A stretch of 7,836 nucleotides of DNA from Synergistaceae bacterium (GTDB lineage Bacteria > Synergistota > Synergistia > Synergistales > Aminobacteriaceae), in contig JAISWV010000123.1 in assembly GCA_031270755.1 (NCBI GenBank), forward strand, positions 1-7,836. The letters run 5' to 3'. How positions within the stretch are numbered: the stretch's first letter is position 1; every line of letters begins with the position of its first letter. Positions 5,616-7,836 of the stretch are shown piece after piece. The position numbers were made by a program, and so were the translations under genes. The notes under the pieces were generated by a model, which saw only the letters and a list, made by a program, of their open reading frames with translations, had not been told where the DNA came from and searched no databases.

Positions 5616-6467
5616 CTAACGTTTCAATTTCGGGTCCAGGGCATCCCTAAGGCCGTCTCCCAGAAAGTTCAGCGAAAGGACCGTCAGCATGATGGCCAGT
5701 CCGGGGAAGATGGTCATGTAGGGGTAGTCGCGGATGTAGCTGCGGGCGCCCGAGAGCATGGCCCCCCACTCGGGAGTCGGAGGCTGGATGCCCAGCCCGA
5801 TGAAGGACAGCCCGGCGGTGTTCAGGATAGCCGAGGCCACGCCCAGAGTCGCCTGCACGATGACGGGTGCCATACAGTTGGGGAGAATGTGCTTGCGGAT
5901 GATGCGGAAATCGCTGGACCCCACGGCCTGGGCGGCCTCGATGAACTCCAGGTGGCGAAGGGTGAGCACGGAGGCGCGGACGATACGGGCGTAACGGGGG
6001 ATCGTCGCGATGCCCACGGCCAACATCAGGTTGAAGAGCCCGGGTCCCAGAGTCGCCGCGATGGCTATGGCCAAAATAGTGGAGGGCACGGCCAAAAGAA
6101 CGTCCATGGAGCGCATGATGACGTTGTCGGTCAAGCGCCCGTAAAACCCGGCTATCGCCCCCAGCAGCCCGCCGATGAACATTCCGATGCTGACGGCGAC
6201 AAAGCCGACCTCGAGGGAGATGCGCGACGCGTAGACGATGCGGCTGAAAATGTCGCGGCCAAACTCGTCCGTGCCGAACCAGTGCCCAAAGGACGGCGGT
6301 TCCTGCGCAACGGAAAAATCCTGCTCGTCGAAGGGGTACGGAGCGATCAAGGGGGCAAAAACGGCCACGACCACCAACCCCAAAATCATGAAGGCCCCGC
6401 AGAGAGCCATCTTGTTTTTCCTGAATCGAGACCAAAATCCGGCTTGTTTGCTTTTTGCGGCGCTCAT
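5616..6467 (-). CDS. dppC: Dipeptide/oligopeptide ABC transporter permease, DppC/OppC-like
   Basis: A 283-residue inner-membrane permease, one of the two pore-forming subunits of a peptide ABC importer. A short cytoplasmic N-terminus (FWSRFRKNKMAL) leads into a first membrane helix at about 20-42, then the DppC hallmark GTDEFGRDIFSRIVYASRISL at about 65-85. Further helices lie at about 86-108, 123-152, 200-224 and 251-270. The EAA loop, which contacts the ATPase, reads EAAQAVGSSDFRIIRKH from about 177, and the C-terminus is GDGLRDALDPKLKR, as usual for the family. ATG 6467 has GAGGTG five bases upstream. It follows the DppB-like gene by 75 bases and precedes the amidohydrolase. Substrate cannot be told from the permease; nickel- or glutathione-type relatives look similar, but the AbgA-like neighbour favours peptides or amidated amino acids. 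Confidence 0.92.
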   Translation of the reverse strand: MSAAKSKQAGFWSRFRKNKMALCGAFMILGLVVVAVFAPLIAPYPFDEQDFSVAQEPPSFGHWFGTDEFGRDIFSRIVYASRISLEVGFVAVSIGMFIGGLLGAIAGFYGRLTDNVIMRSMDVLLAVPSTILAIAIAATLGPGLFNLMLAVGIATIPRYARIVRASVLTLRHLEFIEAAQAVGSSDFRIIRKHILPNCMAPVIVQATLGVASAILNTAGLSFIGLGIQPPTPEWGAMLSGARSYIRDYPYMTIFPGLAIMLTVLSLNFLGDGLRDALDPKLKR

Positions 6468-6532
6468 TTTTTCACCTCGCGGGAAACTCTAAAAACGTTA
6501 CGTTATATCTTTATCAGTCGCTCAGTTTCTCC

Positions 6533-6552
6533 ATCGGGCTTTTTATCCCGAT
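6533..6552 (-). other. Small hairpin over the dppB stop codon
   Basis: ATCGGG (6533-6538) and CCCGAT (6547-6552) form a 6-bp stem with an 8-base loop that contains the dppB stop codon. No T run follows in either direction, so it may be only an mRNA processing or stability structure, or chance. Confidence 0.3.
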
Positions 6553-7478
6553 CCTCCATATTGAGCCTTGATGCGGGGATCGATATAGGCATACAAAACG
6601 TCTATCGCCAAGTTCACGAGACTGAAGACGATGCCGATGAAAAGCACGCCGCCCAAAACCATGGGGTAATCCCGGGTTTTAATGGCCTCCACCAGAAGGC
6701 TGCCGATGCCCGGCACGGCAAACACGGACTCGGTCACCACCGCGCCCTCCAAGAGCGCGCCAAACTGCAGCCCCACGATGGTGACGATGGGGATGAGGGC
6801 GTTGCTCAGCGCATGGTTGCAAATGACGCGAAATTCGACCTGGCCTTTCGCCCTTGCCGTGCGGATGTAGTCCTGGCGAATCACCTCCAGCATACTGGAG
6901 CGGGAAATGCGGGATATGATGGCCAGGGATGGAGTGGACAACGTGACGGCGGGCAGGATCATCTGCCTGAAGGTGTCGAAGCCCGAGGCCGGAAACCACC
7001 CCAACTTGACGCAAAAGAAAAGGATCAGCAAGAGCCCCAGCCAGAAAACGGGCATGGATATGCCGATCAGCGCAAACCCCATGGCGATGTTGTCCATCAG
7101 GGAGTACTGCCGTATGGCGGAGATGATGCCCAAGGGGATTCCTACGAAGATCGCGATGGCGATGGAGAAAAGCGCCAGCTTCACCGTCGCGGGGAAAGCC
7201 TGAGAAACTTCATGGGCAACGCTGCTTTTCGTGATATAGGACTTTCCGATGTTTCCGCGCACGGCGTTTTTGATATAGCGCCAATACTGCGCCAGAAAAG
7301 GGTCGTTGAGCCCCATTTCCTCCCGAAGCTCCTGAACGCTTTCCTCGGTGGCCGTGTCGCCCAAGATCATCTTCGCCGGGTCTCCCGGGGTCATGTGCAG
7401 CATAAAGAAGACGAAAAAACTGATGCCGATAAAAACCGGAACAAGATACACGATTCTGCGGAGGATGTATCGCCACAC
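6543..7478 (-). CDS. dppB: Dipeptide/oligopeptide ABC transporter permease, DppB/OppB-like
   Basis: A 311-residue inner-membrane permease pairing with the DppC-like protein. The start chosen is GTG 7478, giving MWRYILRRIVYLVPVFIG, the usual DppB N-terminus (first helix at about 9-28); GAGGTG lies six bases upstream. The longer frame adds 19 hydrophobic residues encoded by the T-tract region and is not credible. Visible features: HMTPGDPAKMILG after helix 1, the periplasmic segment with LREEMGLNDPFLAQYWRY, helices at about 99-121, 131-158, 225-246 and 276-297, an EAA loop at about 206-230 (RTARAKGQVEFRVICNHALSN), the ESVFAVPGIGSLLVEAIKTRDYP signature at 250-272, and the terminal IDPRIK. The gene lies downstream of the binding-protein gene, separated by a terminator-like hairpin. 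Confidence 0.92.
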   Translation of the reverse strand: MWRYILRRIVYLVPVFIGISFFVFFMLHMTPGDPAKMILGDTATEESVQELREEMGLNDPFLAQYWRYIKNAVRGNIGKSYITKSSVAHEVSQAFPATVKLALFSIAIAIFVGIPLGIISAIRQYSLMDNIAMGFALIGISMPVFWLGLLLILFFCVKLGWFPASGFDTFRQMILPAVTLSTPSLAIISRISRSSMLEVIRQDYIRTARAKGQVEFRVICNHALSNALIPIVTIVGLQFGALLEGAVVTESVFAVPGIGSLLVEAIKTRDYPMVLGGVLFIGIVFSLVNLAIDVLYAYIDPRIKAQYGGSG

Positions 7479-7502
7479 AACTCTCACCTCAAGTCCGTAA
7501 CT

Positions 7503-7556
7503 AAAAAACTCAAAAACTAAAAAACTAGGAAACATGCCCTCCCTCCCGAGAGGGCA
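7503..7556 (-). terminator. Terminator-like attenuator with repeated T tracts between binding-protein and permease genes
   Basis: TGCCCTC (7535-7541) and GAGGGCA (7550-7556) form a 7-bp stem with an 8-base loop, starting about 17 bases after the binding-protein stop. On the - strand it is followed by TGTTTCC and then three T tracts of 6, 5 and 6 bases (7524-7519, 7516-7512, 7508-7503), each separated by A-G or G-A-G. The dppB ribosome-binding site comes directly after. Partial termination here would give more binding protein than permease, a common pattern in ABC-importer operons; that role is inferred. Confidence 0.65.
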
Positions 7557-7573
7557 CGAATGAAGTTCGGTCT

Positions 7574-7836
7574 TTATTCAAAAGAAACCTGGTAGTACTT
7601 GTGGTTGCCGGAAGGGTCGAAGATGAAGCCCTGCACGTTCTTCTGCATTCCGATAAGAAGTTCGTTGACGCGCAGGAACCCCCAGGCGGCGTCCTCGATG
7701 ATCAGGCGCTGAAGCTCCACGTAGATCTTCTCCCTTTCCGGGCCATCGGTGACGAGCTTGCCTTGGTCCAGCAGCTTGTCCACCGCTGGGTTGCCGTACA
7801 CTCCGCGGTTGAGCCCCGTGAGTTTTTGCGAGGAGT
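7574..7836 (-). CDS. Peptide ABC transporter substrate-binding protein, family 5 (DppA/OppA-like), C-terminal end only
   Basis: The last 87 residues of an extracytoplasmic binding protein; the frame runs open to the right edge, so the start is outside the window. The segment GVYGNPAVDKLLDQGKLVTD, then REKIYVELQRLIIEDAAW and a closing stretch ending KYYQVSFE, is the typical C-terminal part of the SBP_bac_5 family, in which N-P-x-V-D-x-L-L and an E-x-Q-x-I-I-x-D-A-x-W pattern recur. It is the first gene of the visible part of the transporter operon; binding proteins of this family capture peptides and deliver them to the DppB/DppC pore. The signal peptide and ligand pocket are not in view, so ligand preference cannot be judged. 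Confidence 0.85.
   Translation of the reverse strand, partial: SSQKLTGLNRGVYGNPAVDKLLDQGKLVTDGPEREKIYVELQRLIIEDAAWGFLRVNELLIGMQKNVQGFIFDPSGNHKYYQVSFE

Noticed and set aside
4347..7520. Very long open frame on the + strand (about 1057 codons)
   Set aside because: It lies antisense to three well-supported family members (M20 hydrolase, DppC, DppB). Its translation is His/Arg/Gly-rich without any family likeness; it is open only because of GC-rich codon use on the other strand.
7479..7535. N-terminal extension of DppB to ATG 7535
   Set aside because: The extension is encoded by the terminator hairpin arm and T tracts; the family N-terminus begins at GTG 7478, which has its own ribosome-binding site.
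1..7836. CRISPR arrays, tRNA/rRNA genes, insertion sequences, prophage
   Set aside because: No repeat-spacer pattern, tRNA-like cloverleaf, transposase, terminal inverted repeats or phage genes were seen on either strand.

Overview
The window looks like chromosomal DNA from an anaerobic, amino-acid- and peptide-fermenting bacterium of moderately high GC content. It encodes a selenocysteine-dependent D-proline reductase (Stickland-type metabolism) next to a dipeptide/oligopeptide uptake operon. The GC-rich coding, Shine-Dalgarno-led starts and this gene combination would suit a Synergistota-like lineage or a GC-rich member of the Clostridia. That taxonomic guess is inference only; there is no rRNA or marker gene here.

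Left half, + strand (1-3646): a proline reductase operon entered in mid-gene. It holds the 3' part of prdA (pyruvoyl-enzyme proprotein), a small protein whose GTG start overlaps the prdA stop, prdB (selenoprotein with an in-frame UGA at 1975-1977 read as Sec in a U-G-T-C motif), and a 440-residue PrdA paralogue. The paralogue is the most striking item. It is a circular permutation of PrdA: the domain lying after the PrdA self-cleavage site comes first, then a Lys/Glu-rich linker, then the domain lying before the cleavage site. Its start and stop codons fall almost exactly at the cleavage position, and the Cys that becomes the pyruvoyl group is not conserved. The electron-transfer protein PrdC, the regulator PrdR and a proline racemase are not in the window; some may lie upstream.

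Middle (3647-4262): a short gene on the - strand for an exported, Arg-rich protein of about 94 residues, with its own intrinsic terminator and an AT-rich upstream region. Transcription converges with the prd operon.

Right half, - strand (4263-7836): a peptide-uptake operon read right to left. It holds the C-terminal end of a family-5 solute-binding protein, a terminator-like hairpin with repeated T tracts, dppB-like and dppC-like permeases, and an M20-family amidohydrolase closely resembling AbgA. The two ATPase genes such a transporter needs are not in the window. Functionally, the right half would import short peptides or amidated amino acids and hydrolyse them, and the left half would use D-proline as an electron acceptor, giving 5-aminovalerate.

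Several starts were moved from the longest open frame to one with a well-placed ribosome-binding site: prdB 1519, the PrdA paralogue 2324, the amidohydrolase 5555 and dppB 7478 (GTG).
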